From NCBI GenBank assembly GCA_964490015.1, contig CAZBBA010000015.1:1-64000 (forward strand): a stretch of 64,000 nucleotides of DNA. Direction: 5' to 3'. The position numbers and the translations under genes were made by a program. Source of the stretch: Perlabentimonas sp964490015. Lineage in GTDB: Bacteria > Bacteroidota > Bacteroidia > Bacteroidales > Tenuifilaceae. Positions 1 to 9,309 of this stretch are shown here, piece after piece (positions within the stretch are counted from its first letter, which is position 1; each line of letters starts with the position of its first letter). Below the pieces are notes generated by a model. It did not search any database. It was not told where the DNA came from and saw only the letters and a list, made by a program, of their open reading frames with translations.

Positions 1-96
1 ATAAATATGATGTTTTTAATTGCCTTGAGGAAACGATACAACAGGTATACTCAGGAAAATTTGTGTTTCCTAGCAACCTAAAGCTATAGTGAGTGT

Positions 97-849
97 ATGA
101 AAACTCATCAATCACATTTATCTACATATTTACGAGGAATTGTAAGCTTCCTGTTTTGCTCCAATATTCTATATATCCCACTTACTATAAATGCACAAGA
201 TCCCTTTATTCCAGATCGACCAGGTTTTAGCACTGGTACTTTTACTGTTGAACCAGGTGTCATTTACCTTGAAATTGGATTTGAATATTCATTTAGCAAA
301 GCATCTAGCAGTAGTTCCCTTCCCGTTACCAATATCCGTTTTGGCGTTTTTGAAAAGGTTGAAACTTTTGTAGGTTGGGACGGAGTAATAATTTCTGATA
401 ATAATTTTTCATTATTCGATGCATTACCCTCTCTTGGATTTAAGTACGCTATTCTAAAGTCTTCCAACCTTAACCTTACTTTGTTGGGTGTTACAAAATT
501 TAGCTATGAGAAACCGTCTCTTATGCTTGAGCCATTAATTGGCTTGGTTTGGGACTACGAATTATCCAAATGGCTTGAACTATTTGGTCTTAATCTAGCA
601 GGTTTTATGGAAAATGAAGTTGAATTGGAGCTTGCATTTGGATTGGGTATTTCACTCTCTGAGAGGCTAAATGCTTATGTTGAATACTTTAACCAGAACT
701 ATCCATCATCATCACTAATAGAGCACGGCCCTGAGGTTGGACTTTCTTACCGAATTTCAAAAAATGTATATGCAGATTTATACAGTGGTTATCGATTGTG
801 TAGAGAAGGTAGCATTTATATGGGAACAGGATTTTCAAAGCGATTTTGA
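97..849 (+). CDS. Outer-membrane beta-barrel protein, phenol-degradation MetA-like transporter family
   Basis: The 250-residue product has a long N-terminal hydrophobic segment (about residues 10-33) ending at INAQ, which fits a Sec signal peptide. The mature part opens with a DRPGFSTG motif and then alternates polar and hydrophobic residues in short strands, ending in GTGFSKRF with a terminal aromatic, as expected for an outer-membrane barrel. This layout matches the MetA-pathway/transporter-like barrel family common in Bacteroidota, whose substrates are mostly unknown. The gene stands alone, 116 bases before the chemotaxis gene. No strong ribosome binding site is visible, as is usual in this phylum. 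The barrel assignment is good; any substrate would be a guess. Confidence 0.65.
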   Translation: MKTHQSHLSTYLRGIVSFLFCSNILYIPLTINAQDPFIPDRPGFSTGTFTVEPGVIYLEIGFEYSFSKASSSSSLPVTNIRFGVFEKVETFVGWDGVIISDNNFSLFDALPSLGFKYAILKSSNLNLTLLGVTKFSYEKPSLMLEPLIGLVWDYELSKWLELFGLNLAGFMENEVELELAFGLGISLSERLNAYVEYFNQNYPSSSLIEHGPEVGLSYRISKNVYADLYSGYRLCREGSIYMGTGFSKRF

Positions 850-965
850 TATTTTCTAATGTCTAATGTATCACAAACAACCTCGAAAGGAGGCTTTAAG
901 GGGGGCTTAAACATTAAACAACTAAAATATTATCAATTTTATTAACAATTTTAAATTTTAAAATT

Positions 966-2705
966 ATGAATTTTAATAACTTAAAACTTAGAACAAAGCT
1001 TCTTTCAGGATTTTCAGCTGTTGCCATAATTGCTGCAATCATTGGTATTACAAGTTACTTTAGCTTAAAAACAATTATTGCCGATGTGCATAATATTGGT
1101 GATGGCCGCTTAGTAAGCATTGTTGAACTCCTAAAAATTAGTGAGGCTCAAACAGGAATGGAAGCTTATGAAAACGCGCTGCTCGCCACATCATTAACTT
1201 CCGAAGAAAGAAGAACTCAATATCAGCGTATGGATAGAGCAAGCGCAATTGTAGATGAAGCATGGAAGATATATGAGGCACAGCCTAAGACAGCTGAGGA
1301 AGCTATTGTTTGGCGCGAATTTATTCAAGCGTGGAATGAGTATATGAGAATGCACAATCAATTTGTTGATCTGGCCAGAGCATACGAAAGGAATTCATCC
1401 GAAGAAAACTACCTAGCAATGGAGAACTTTGCAAGTCAAACTATTCTCCCATACTTTGAAAAGGTTGATAAGTTAATAAACCAACTGGTTGAGATTAATG
1501 AGAACAATGCCAAATCAGCAATTCAAGATGCCGATGAGAATGCAGCAAGAACAACTCTTATAGTTGTTATAATGGTTGTTATTGGTGTAATTTGTGCATT
1601 ATTTTTAGCAATAATGGTTACTCGTAATATTATGAGGGATGTGGGCGGTGAGCCTGCAGAGGTTGCCAAAATTGCAAGTGAAGTGGCCAATGGCAATCTA
1701 ACAATTAAGCTAAACAACTCTGATGATTTAACCGGAATTTTTGCTGCAATTGTTGTTATGACAGAAAAACTAAAAGAAATCATTTCACATGTTATTGCCG
1801 GGGCAAACAATATCGCCTCCGCCACCGAGCAGATGAGCAGCACGTCGCAGGAACTTTCCCAAGGAGCTTCAGAACAGGCCTCATCGGTTGAAGAGATTTC
1901 GTCTTCGATGGAAGAAATGGCAAGCAATATACAGCAAAATACCGATAATGCGCAGCAAACCGACAAGATTGCCACATCTGCAACAGGAAGCATTTCTAAA
2001 GTAAGTGAGGCTTCTGAAGAGAGTATGGTGTCGATTAAAAATATTGCTGAAAAAATTGGGATTATTAACGATATTGCTTTTCAAACCAATATTTTAGCAC
2101 TCAATGCCGCCGTTGAAGCGGCAAGAGCAGGTGAGCATGGCAAAGGATTTGCAGTTGTGGCAGCCGAAGTTCGAAAGCTTGCTGAAAGAAGTAAAATTGC
2201 TGCCGATGAGATTAATGTACTAGCAAAAAACAGTGTGAAAGTAACGGAAGAATCAGCCTTAATGCTTACCCAAATTATTCCCGAGATAGATAAAACTGCA
2301 AAGCTTGTTCAGGAAATTGCTGCTGCCAGCCTTGAGCAAACATCGGGTACCGATCAAATAAATAATGCCATTCAGCAGCTGAACCAAGTAACGCAACAAA
2401 ATGCAGCTGCAAGCGAAGAACTTGCCACTAGCGCTGAGGAGATGGCAAGTCAGGCTGAACAGCTTCAGGAGATTATTAGCTACTTTAGAGTTGAAGATAT
2501 AAGATCATCCTCTTACAGGGTGCATCAACATGTAGCCCCCAAAACCAAATCGAATCCTAAAGCACAAAACTTGGGTTTTGAAAAACAGCAACCAAAAGGA
2601 GTTACGCTTAAAATGGCCGATGGTGCAACCGCCAAAAAGCAAACTGCTCAGAATGTATATTCTACCAAAGCTGGACAAAATGATGATGATTTTGTGAACT
2701 ACTAA
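966..2705 (+). CDS. Methyl-accepting chemotaxis protein
   Basis: A 579-residue transmembrane chemoreceptor. TM1 covers about residues 13-32 and TM2 about 196-219. Between them is an all-helical periplasmic domain of about 160 residues, like the four-helix-bundle sensor domain. A HAMP-like segment follows (from about 220, with VGGEPAEVAKIASEVANGNL), then a long coiled-coil signalling domain. The conserved hairpin tip is present at about 365-405 (DIAFQTNILALNAAVEAARA, then GKGFAVVA). After the coiled coil comes a flexible tail of about 70 residues ending in DDDFVNY. Ligand unknown. The next gene is cheW, which would couple this receptor to a CheA kinase encoded elsewhere. Confidence 0.93.
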   Translation: MNFNNLKLRTKLLSGFSAVAIIAAIIGITSYFSLKTIIADVHNIGDGRLVSIVELLKISEAQTGMEAYENALLATSLTSEERRTQYQRMDRASAIVDEAWKIYEAQPKTAEEAIVWREFIQAWNEYMRMHNQFVDLARAYERNSSEENYLAMENFASQTILPYFEKVDKLINQLVEINENNAKSAIQDADENAARTTLIVVIMVVIGVICALFLAIMVTRNIMRDVGGEPAEVAKIASEVANGNLTIKLNNSDDLTGIFAAIVVMTEKLKEIISHVIAGANNIASATEQMSSTSQELSQGASEQASSVEEISSSMEEMASNIQQNTDNAQQTDKIATSATGSISKVSEASEESMVSIKNIAEKIGIINDIAFQTNILALNAAVEAARAGEHGKGFAVVAAEVRKLAERSKIAADEINVLAKNSVKVTEESALMLTQIIPEIDKTAKLVQEIAAASLEQTSGTDQINNAIQQLNQVTQQNAAASEELATSAEEMASQAEQLQEIISYFRVEDIRSSSYRVHQHVAPKTKSNPKAQNLGFEKQQPKGVTLKMADGATAKKQTAQNVYSTKAGQNDDDFVNY

Positions 2706-2926
2706 ATAAACCCCTGTTTTGTTACAATACCCAGAAAGTTATCCTTAAAGGGTTTTTAGGCTATTTTGCGATAGTAAAATAAACTCTATATCATAAGCCG
2801 TTGTTAATGGAGTTTAAAAATAATTCATATATTGTGTACAAACAACTTGTTTTCATACAATTAACACAACGATTAAGTAGAATGTGGAAATACAATCTTT
2901 TGTAAAAACAAAAAATAATTGATACA

Positions 2927-3436
2927 ATGAATGAAAAACACTCAGATTTAAACAACTCATATCTCACATTCAGATTGGGTAACGAGGTTTTTGCCGTCAG
3001 CACAAACAAGGTTTTGAATATCCTTGAGATGTGTAGGATTACCGAAGTGCCAAAAGCCCCCGAGTACATGTTGGGTATCATAAATCTTAGGGGCTCTATC
3101 CTACCCGTTATCGATTTACGGAAAAAGCTCGAGTTAAGTTCAACCAGCCACACCGCAAGCACCTGCATAATAGTTATCGACTTTACCATTGATGGAGAGT
3201 CCGTTTTAGTCGGTGGTGTTGTAGATGCTGTTCAAGCTGTACTTGAATTTGAAATTTCCGAAATATTACCCCCACCCAGCATCGGGAATAAGTATCGAAA
3301 CGAGTTTATTACAGGTATTTACAAGTTCAATGACTCTGTAATCATGATCCTCGATGTGGACTCAATCTTCTCTACCGATGAGCTGTCGGAGCTAAAGGGT
3401 AAGTCGGAGGGCAATTTTAAAAATGAACTTGTTTAG
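2927..3436 (+). CDS. cheW: CheW chemotaxis coupling protein
   Basis: A 169-residue single CheW domain, with the typical N-terminal RLGNEVFAVSTNKV strand pattern, the EVPKAPEYMLGIINLRG motif at about residues 40-60 and the PVIDLRKKL strand after it. It has no kinase or receiver domain, so it is an adaptor that links receptor tips to CheA. It lies 221 bases downstream of the chemoreceptor on the same strand and a terminator hairpin follows, so the two genes may form a small receptor-adaptor unit. No cheA, cheY, cheB or cheR is in the window. Confidence 0.93.
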   Translation: MNEKHSDLNNSYLTFRLGNEVFAVSTNKVLNILEMCRITEVPKAPEYMLGIINLRGSILPVIDLRKKLELSSTSHTASTCIIVIDFTIDGESVLVGGVVDAVQAVLEFEISEILPPPSIGNKYRNEFITGIYKFNDSVIMILDVDSIFSTDELSELKGKSEGNFKNELV

Positions 3437-3540
3437 AGGATTTCAGATATGTTTATTCGAGCCATTTACAAGTGTTTTAATATTAACTAAGCCTATAGAC
3501 CGCTATCTATAAAAACAATAATTCCAATTACATTTCTGGA

Positions 3541-3579
3541 GACAACCGTTCGAATACTATGAACGGTTGTCTTTTTTTT
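3541..3579 (+). terminator. Rho-independent terminator after cheW
   Basis: A perfect 11-bp stem (GACAACCGTTC at 3541-3551 with GAACGGTTGTC at 3561-3571) closes a 9-nt loop and is followed by eight T residues at 3572-3579. It lies about 105 bases past the cheW stop. Confidence 0.9.
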
Positions 3580-3702
3580 CACCAAACTCCTCGTCTTTTT
3601 TCATATATTTATAGCATCAAATTCTATTACATCAACTGTGATGATTATGGGGTATAACTCCAATTCACCACAATTTAACTTTCATATAATCTTAGATTTT
3701 AA

Positions 3703-4119
3703 GTGGATATATTACAATTCGAAACCCGCGGTTTTGATTCCGAGTTCAGCTTTGCCAGCTCGCGTAGCGGCGGTGCGGGTGGGCAGAATGTGAATAAGGT
3801 TAGCACTAAGGTTGAGCTGCGCTTCTCGATTGCGGATTCAAAAATCCTAACCGACGAGGAAAAAACGCTGCTCTTGCAAAAACTGGCCAACAAACTAACG
3901 CTCGAAGGGGAACTGATAATTGTTTCGCAGGTAGAGCGCACCCAGCTGGGTAATAAGGAGAGATGCATTCAAAAGTTTTACCAGCTAATAACCAAAGCGC
4001 TTACACCAGTAAAGAAGCGGATTCGAACAAAACCCTCCAGAGCATCGAAGGAGAAAAGAATCTCCGATAAAAAAGCCCATTCCGATAAAAAGGATATGCG
4101 CCGGAAACCGTTGAACTAA
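3703..4119 (+). CDS. arfB: Alternative ribosome-rescue factor ArfB (YaeJ-type release factor)
   Basis: A 138-residue protein with only the catalytic domain of class I release factors. The GGQ peptidyl-tRNA hydrolysis motif (GAGGQNVNK) is at about residues 25-33 and codon-recognition domains are absent. The C-terminal 35 residues are rich in Lys and Arg (KKRIRTKPSRASKEKR); in the family this tail enters the empty mRNA channel of stalled ribosomes. Length and layout match ArfB, which releases peptides from ribosomes lacking a stop codon. The start is GTG at 3703. Its stop overlaps the start of the next gene by one base (TAATG), so the two are translationally coupled. Confidence 0.92.
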   Translation: MDILQFETRGFDSEFSFASSRSGGAGGQNVNKVSTKVELRFSIADSKILTDEEKTLLLQKLANKLTLEGELIIVSQVERTQLGNKERCIQKFYQLITKALTPVKKRIRTKPSRASKEKRISDKKAHSDKKDMRRKPLN

Positions 4120-4346
4120 TGGAGGATTATAGCTCGCTGGGAATGAATCCCAATATCCTAAAAGAGTTGAAGACCACTAAAATGCCCTTTGGCAAGTACA
4201 AGGGAGTTGAAATATATCGACTACCTGAACATTACTTGGTGTGGTACAACCAAAAAGGATTTCCACAGGGGAAACTTGGTGTTCTGCTAAGCACAATGTA
4301 CGAGATTAAGCTCAATGGCCTTGAATATCTCCTAAAACCACTATAG
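4119..4346 (+). CDS. DUF3820 family small protein
   Basis: A 75-residue protein with the family core MPFGKYKG at about residues 22-29, followed by LPEHYLVWY and the GFPQGKLG turn. This is the DUF3820 (putative quorum-sensing-regulated virulence factor) fold, a small domain often found alone or beside nucleases; its biochemical role is not established. The start codon overlaps the arfB stop (TAATG), so both are expected to be made from one transcript. No signal peptide or membrane segment is present. Confidence 0.8.
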   Translation: MEDYSSLGMNPNILKELKTTKMPFGKYKGVEIYRLPEHYLVWYNQKGFPQGKLGVLLSTMYEIKLNGLEYLLKPL

Positions 4347-4368
4347 AACAACCTACAATTATTGATTA

Positions 4369-5133
4369 ATGCCTAAAGCAATGACACGAATTGATACCGA
4401 ACAATTCTTCACCAAGCAGCTAACCGTAAACTCGTTCCATGCCGATTTAGGGGGGAAACTCTCAATTCCATCGCTTTTCTACTTTTTCCAGGAGATTGCC
4501 TGGGAACACGCCACATTGCATGGTTTTGGATACGAGGATCTGAAGAGCCAGAACCAGTTCTGGGTGCTATCGCGGATTCATTTGGTGGCCGAAGATCTTC
4601 CCCGCTGGACTGAGGAGTTTAGCCTATCTACCTGGCCAAGCGGTATTGATGGCGCTTTTGCGCTCAGGGATTTTGTGGTCACAAACCACCAAGGCGAACA
4701 GGTTGCGCGCGCTACATCAAGTTGGTTGATTGTTGATGCGCAAACGCGCCGTCCAAAACGTCCCGATGGGTTTAGAGACAGAATGCCTGTTTGCGAAACC
4801 ATTCGCGCCACAGCCACCAACGCGCCACGAATTGATAATGTGCAAGGAGAGATAATCTGCGAAACCAATCACACCGTAGGTGTGTGCGATATTGACGTGA
4901 ATGGCCATATTAACAATACCCGCTACATTGAGTGGGCAGTTAACTCAATGTCCATTGAAGACTACAGAAGCAAAACGATAAAACAGGTGGATGTTAACTT
5001 CCTGTCGGAGGGTTTTTGTAACGATGTTTGCAAACACAAAACCGAGAATTTAAGTGATAACTTCAGGAAGACAACAATAACCCGGATCTCGGATGGGAAG
5101 GATTTGGCCCTGGTACGAATAGCCGTGCATTAA
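4369..5133 (+). CDS. Acyl-ACP thioesterase (double hotdog)
   Basis: A 254-residue protein matching bacterial acyl-ACP thioesterases related to plant FatA/FatB. The N-terminal hotdog has the FFQEIAWEHA and WVLSRIHL segments. The second hotdog carries DVNGHINNTRYIEW at about residues 178-191, which includes the Asn/His catalytic signature. It releases free fatty acids from acyl carrier protein in the cytoplasm, tuning chain length or turnover. There is an alternative in-frame ATG at 4381. It follows the DUF3820 gene by 22 bases, so it may share the arfB transcript. A bidirectional terminator lies directly after the stop. Confidence 0.88.
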   Translation: MPKAMTRIDTEQFFTKQLTVNSFHADLGGKLSIPSLFYFFQEIAWEHATLHGFGYEDLKSQNQFWVLSRIHLVAEDLPRWTEEFSLSTWPSGIDGAFALRDFVVTNHQGEQVARATSSWLIVDAQTRRPKRPDGFRDRMPVCETIRATATNAPRIDNVQGEIICETNHTVGVCDIDVNGHINNTRYIEWAVNSMSIEDYRSKTIKQVDVNFLSEGFCNDVCKHKTENLSDNFRKTTITRISDGKDLALVRIAVH

Positions 5134-5134
5134 T

Positions 5135-5161
5135 CAAAAAAGGGGCTTTCGCCCCTTTTTT
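5135..5161. terminator. Bidirectional terminator between convergent genes
   Basis: AAAAAAGGGGC, a short TTTC loop and GCCCCTTTTTT form a GC-rich stem flanked by A and T runs, so it can act in both directions. It sits between the thioesterase stop (5133) and the lolA stop (5163). Confidence 0.85.
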
Positions 5162-5162
5162 A

Positions 5163-5813
5163 CTATCTTAGATCAATTACCTCAATCTTCCTGTGCTTAC
5201 TGGGATCGAATGAAAAATCCTGATCCTTTACTGGAGTATTGGCTTTAAATCGGCTTACATTAATTATGTAGTTAATGCCATCTTTCCCCTGATACTTTAT
5301 GGAAACAGGTTCGAGGTTTTGCTTTTTAAAGGTAATCTTGATGATGGTATACTGTACTGAGATATCCTCGGGGTAAAGTTCAACCTCGTAAAGGCTTATC
5401 CCTTTCTCAACCTTTTCGCCTACAAATTTCGATTTAAAATCCTTCTCGTAATCGCTAAAAATTTGAGTTGGATCCTCAAAAAAACCACCTTCGAGTGAGG
5501 ATGGTTTAGAGATGGTAACCTCGTTGGCCTCGGGAATAAACTGCCACTTAGTTGTTCCATCGAAGTACACCTCCATTCCCATTAGGGACAGAAAGTACTT
5601 TTTTCCCTTAAAGCTTAACTTTCCTTTGTGCGTGTCGGAGATGCCCTCCTGCAGGTTCTCGAGGGTAAATGAAAAATCGGCCTGAATGGTTTGATATGAT
5701 TGCATTTTCTCGGAGAAACTCTTAATCAAATCCTTTCCCAAAGGGGCTGTCTGCGAAAAAGCCATAAAACCCACACCACAAATCAATACAAATGCTGCAA
5801 AAATCTTCTTCAT
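5163..5813 (-). CDS. lolA: LolA-like outer-membrane lipoprotein carrier
   Basis: A 216-residue protein with a signal peptide (MKKIFAAFVLICGVGFMAFS) and the LolA layout: an amphipathic N-terminal helix, then YQTIQADFSFTLEN, a KGKLSFKGKKYFLSL strand pair and DGTTKWQFIPEANEV. LolA ferries outer-membrane lipoproteins across the periplasm from the LolCDE machine. The gene lies 22 bases downstream of ftsK on the same strand, an arrangement I recall as common in Bacteroidota, so they are probably co-transcribed. Sequence identity in this family is low, so the assignment rests on layout and context. Confidence 0.82.
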   Translation of the reverse strand: MKKIFAAFVLICGVGFMAFSQTAPLGKDLIKSFSEKMQSYQTIQADFSFTLENLQEGISDTHKGKLSFKGKKYFLSLMGMEVYFDGTTKWQFIPEANEVTISKPSSLEGGFFEDPTQIFSDYEKDFKSKFVGEKVEKGISLYEVELYPEDISVQYTIIKITFKKQNLEPVSIKYQGKDGINYIINVSRFKANTPVKDQDFSFDPSKHRKIEVIDLR

Positions 5814-5835
5814 AATAAAACGCTATAAATTGTAC

Positions 5836-8292
5836 TTAGTTAATTTCATTGTTGCCAGGATTGTTAAGCCCTTTAAATATATGCTCCAGCGAGAGTTCGT
5901 CCTGAATGAGAACTTGCCTTGCCTTGCTACCCTCAAAGGGGCCAACAATACCCGCTGCCTCTAGCTGATCAATAATCCTGCCAGCTCTATTGTACCCAAT
6001 GGAAAACTTACGCTGAATAAGCGATGTGGATCCCTGCTGATTGGCAACAATCACACGCGCAGCATCCTCGAAAAGATCGTCGCGTTTTGTTAAATCCACA
6101 TCAAGTGCCTCATCGGCCGTATCGCCAGTGTACTCAGGGAGCATAAATGCGGTGGCATATCCCCGTTGGTTTCCAATAAAATCGGTCACCCGCTCAACCT
6201 CTGGAGTATCAACAAACGCACATTGAACACGTACCATCTCGTTGCCTGTTGATAGAAGCATATCGCCCTTACCAATTAGCTGGTTAGCTCCGGGTGAATC
6301 GAGGATTGTGCGGGAATCGATCATGGAGGTTACCCTAAATGCTATACGTGCTGGGAAGTTGGCCTTAATTACGCCTGTAATAATATTTGTTGTTGGTCGC
6401 TGAGTGGCTATAATTAGGTGAATACCAATGGCACGTGCCAGCTGTGCCAAGCGTTGAATTGGGCTCTCAATCTCGCGGCCAGCAGTCATTATTAAATCGG
6501 CAAACTCATCAATTATCACTACAATATATGGAAGATATTTATGACCCTTATTAGGATTTAACCTGCGGGCAACAAACTTCTCGTTGTACTCCTTGATGGT
6601 TCGCACGTGGGCTGCTTTCAGTAGGTCGTACCGCGAATCCATCTCTATACAGAGCGAGTTTAAGGTGTTAATCACCTTTTGGGTATCGGTGATAATGGCC
6701 TCATTGCTATCGGGAAGTTTGGCCAGGAAATGACGCTCGAGCTTATTGTACAGCGTAAGCTCCACCTTTTTGGGATCGACCAGCACAAACTTGAGCTGAG
6801 CTGGGTGCTTTTTGTAAAGCAGCGATGTGATTATTGCATTTAATCCCACCGATTTTCCCTGTCCGGTTGCACCAGCAACCAGCAAGTGAGGCATTTTGGT
6901 AAGATCAACCACAAAAGTCTCGTTGGATATAGTTTTGCCTAGGGCAATGGCCAAATCGAACTTATTCTCCTGGAATTTAGCCGAGCGCAGAATGGAGTAC
7001 ATCGAAACCACCTCGGGACGCTGGTTGGGAACCTCAATACCTATGGTTCCCCTACCGGGGATTGGGGCAATAATTCGGATACCCAGTGCCGCAAGGCTAA
7101 GGGCGATATCGTCCTCAAGGTTCTTAATTTTGCTGATACGCACACCGGGGGCGGGAACAATTTCGTATAGGGTTACGGTTGGTCCAACCGTTGCTAAAAT
7201 CCTTGATATTTGGATATTGTAATTGCCCAGCGTTTCAACAATTTTGTTCTTGTTGTTAAGCAACTCCTCATCGGAAACGGGTGCCTGACGATTCTTATGA
7301 TCTTCGAGCAGCTCGAGCGGAGGACGCTGATAGGACGAGAGTTCGAGTGTTGGATCGTAAAAATCGACCTCCATTTCAGGGTTTAACTCACCCTCCTGTT
7401 CGGTTATCCGCTTTACCTCTATCTCCACATTTTCGGTTTGCAGGGTTGTAGATTCTACAATGGGTTGCGAAGTAGGCATAAAAATGTCATCAGGGGTAAC
7501 TTCGTCGGCGGGTATTTCATCCACTGCAAACCCATTGCTTCCAAAGTCGATATCATCTTCATCATCCTCAAAGTAATCATCAACTTTAGCTATTGGCTTC
7601 TCCTTTTCCTTTTTTAGTGGCTCAATTACTGGATCTTTTGCAGGGGGAACCTCGCTTTTGGTATTAAGCGATTTTATGTAGTGAATTATCTCCTTAACCA
7701 CTCTTTTTGAGAAAACAACAAACTTATCGCTCACAAAAAACAGGTACGAAACTGCGATCACCAGCAATAGAAATGCTGTTCCAGTTTTTCCAACAAACGC
7801 ATTAAACCATTGGGTTACAAACAGACCGTGAGCACCACCCAGACCACTGCCAAGGAAACCTCCAGCCTGCTCAAACAGAAAACCAAAAATTAGGGAAAGG
7901 ATAATCATGCCAACAATACCCCTAAAGAGGGTTTTGCGCAGAGGAAGGACTCTCAGCTTCAGCATCCTAAAGCCCACCACTCCTATAAGAAATGGAATTA
8001 TAAACGAGGCTATGCCAAACCACCGGTTAATGAACTGTGAGGCAAATGATGCGCCTACCTTTCCTGCCCAGTTATCGACCCTAACCGATGCGCTGGAAAA
8101 AATGGACTGCCACTCAAAGCTCTGATCGGCCTGCCATTTGAAAAGGTAGGATACAAAGGCAATGACAAGGTACAATGCAAAGAGGATCGTGAAAAACCCT
8201 ACGGTAAACTGAACTCTTTCGTCGCGAAAGAAACCCTTTTTTTGCTTAGCCTCACCCTTGCTGGCTGCATCGTTGCCATTCTTTTTTGCCAT
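5836..8292 (-). CDS. ftsK: DNA translocase FtsK/SpoIIIE
   Basis: An 818-residue DNA pump that clears chromosome termini from the division septum. The N-terminal domain has four to five membrane segments (about residues 28-190). An acidic linker (DDYFEDDEDDID) spans about 200-310. The motor domain follows, with Walker A GATGQGKS at 474-481 and Walker B VVIIDEFADL at 591-600. The C-terminal gamma winged helix (about 750-812, with SLIQRKFSIGYNRAGRIID) reads orienting DNA motifs. All motor motifs are intact and the length is normal for the phylum. It starts the unit that includes lolA. Confidence 0.96.
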   Translation of the reverse strand: MAKKNGNDAASKGEAKQKKGFFRDERVQFTVGFFTILFALYLVIAFVSYLFKWQADQSFEWQSIFSSASVRVDNWAGKVGASFASQFINRWFGIASFIIPFLIGVVGFRMLKLRVLPLRKTLFRGIVGMIILSLIFGFLFEQAGGFLGSGLGGAHGLFVTQWFNAFVGKTGTAFLLLVIAVSYLFFVSDKFVVFSKRVVKEIIHYIKSLNTKSEVPPAKDPVIEPLKKEKEKPIAKVDDYFEDDEDDIDFGSNGFAVDEIPADEVTPDDIFMPTSQPIVESTTLQTENVEIEVKRITEQEGELNPEMEVDFYDPTLELSSYQRPPLELLEDHKNRQAPVSDEELLNNKNKIVETLGNYNIQISRILATVGPTVTLYEIVPAPGVRISKIKNLEDDIALSLAALGIRIIAPIPGRGTIGIEVPNQRPEVVSMYSILRSAKFQENKFDLAIALGKTISNETFVVDLTKMPHLLVAGATGQGKSVGLNAIITSLLYKKHPAQLKFVLVDPKKVELTLYNKLERHFLAKLPDSNEAIITDTQKVINTLNSLCIEMDSRYDLLKAAHVRTIKEYNEKFVARRLNPNKGHKYLPYIVVIIDEFADLIMTAGREIESPIQRLAQLARAIGIHLIIATQRPTTNIITGVIKANFPARIAFRVTSMIDSRTILDSPGANQLIGKGDMLLSTGNEMVRVQCAFVDTPEVERVTDFIGNQRGYATAFMLPEYTGDTADEALDVDLTKRDDLFEDAARVIVANQQGSTSLIQRKFSIGYNRAGRIIDQLEAAGIVGPFEGSKARQVLIQDELSLEHIFKGLNNPGNNEIN

Positions 8293-8317
8293 TGCAGTAA
8301 ATCCTGTAAAAATTCAT

Positions 8318-8341
8318 TAAAAAACCCTTACAAAGTAAGGG
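8318..8341 (-). terminator. Terminator of the upstream lipoprotein gene
   Basis: On the minus strand a 7-bp stem (CCCTTAC, TTT loop, GTAAGGG) is followed by TTTTTT. It lies between the lipoprotein stop (8378) and the ftsK start (8292), so it probably separates the two units. Confidence 0.7.
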
Positions 8342-8377
8342 AATAATTCTGATTCTACGAAAATTGTACCAAAGGAA

Positions 8378-9112
8378 CTACTTGAGTAAATCGATAACAT
8401 CTTTAACCACATCGAGCCCAACCTCTTCGTAATCGCGTGGGATAACAAACTCCTCATCGGAAATACTCGCTGCTTTTATGGTAGATGCTTGCACGTTCAT
8501 CTTGTGGCTAAACATTATGGCCGAAAACTTTAACATTATGCCATCAATCTCCTGGAATGGGGTATTAGCATTAGGATTGGCAATTCCTATCTCTTTTGTG
8601 TAGAGAATAGTAAATGGCTGATGTATTGAATCGTTATAGCAAGCAATTGCCCTATTACAGCTATACCCCATGTGTTCCTCAATTTCGGGGAGCTTATGCA
8701 GCGTAAATGAAGGCATATTGTTATATGCAAATGGAAATACATTGGGAATAAGATCTTCCTGATAGTATAGCTTCTTATTGAGCAACTTAATTAGAATATA
8801 GGCCTTTTGGGTTTGATTATTCTGGATAAAGGCAAACGAGAATGCGCCCGATAATCCCTCAATTTTATTGATAGTATTGCTATCCTTAAACTTTATGATC
8901 ATCTTATTGGGTCGCATGCTGGCATTGAAATTCTGAGGCTGCAAAGAGTCGTCGTACTCAATGCTATACTCAATGTAACCCTCGGCAAAATTCTTTGGTT
9001 TCATAACCTGACCGCAACTAGCCATCAGAAATGTGCAAAGCAAGGCTATAGATAATTGGAAAACATTTGTGAATGAATTCCTTTGAGGGGAATAATTAGT
9101 CCTACAATCCAT
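8378..9112 (-). CDS. Putative periplasmic lipoprotein of unknown function
   Basis: A 244-residue product with a long N-region and a hydrophobic stretch ending in a lipobox (LMASC, Cys at about residue 33). No acidic export signal follows the Cys (GQVMKPKN), so it probably faces the periplasm. The mature part (GYIEYSIEYDD, then KAYILIKLLNKKLYYQED and a CNRAIACYND pair of cysteines) recalls the loosely related GLPGLI/DUF4412 proteins of this phylum, but I cannot assign a family firmly. It is divergent from the radical SAM gene and is followed by a terminator, so it is probably transcribed alone. Confidence 0.6.
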   Translation of the reverse strand: MDCRTNYSPQRNSFTNVFQLSIALLCTFLMASCGQVMKPKNFAEGYIEYSIEYDDSLQPQNFNASMRPNKMIIKFKDSNTINKIEGLSGAFSFAFIQNNQTQKAYILIKLLNKKLYYQEDLIPNVFPFAYNNMPSFTLHKLPEIEEHMGYSCNRAIACYNDSIHQPFTILYTKEIGIANPNANTPFQEIDGIMLKFSAIMFSHKMNVQASTIKAASISDEEFVIPRDYEEVGLDVVKDVIDLLK

Positions 9113-9285
9113 ACAAAGTGAATATGTTACATTTAATCAATTTATAAATATAGTATTTCTGATTCATTTATTTGCATACACCTTTGATATTTTCTTCAAT
9201 TTGATTCTCATTTCTGATTATCTGCAACTTATATATAGTAACCGATGTAGCCACATTCTGAAAAAAATATCTTAAAAGATTGTTC

Positions 9286-9293
9286 TACCTTTG
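9286..9293 (+). promoter_or_regulatory. Bacteroidota -7 element for the radical SAM gene
   Basis: TACCTTTG matches the TAnnTTTG -7 consensus of the Bacteroidota primary sigma factor and lies 17 bases before the ATG at 9310. No clear -33 TTG sits at the expected distance. Its position argues against an upstream TTG start at 9280. Confidence 0.5.
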
Positions 9294-9309
9294 CAGGAAA
9301 ACGGAAAAT

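Noticed and set aside
1523..1993. 156-codon minus-strand frame
   Set aside because: Antisense shadow of the chemoreceptor coiled coil.
9280..9309. TTG start for the radical SAM gene
   Set aside because: It overlaps a TACCTTTG promoter element and adds residues not fitting the family start.
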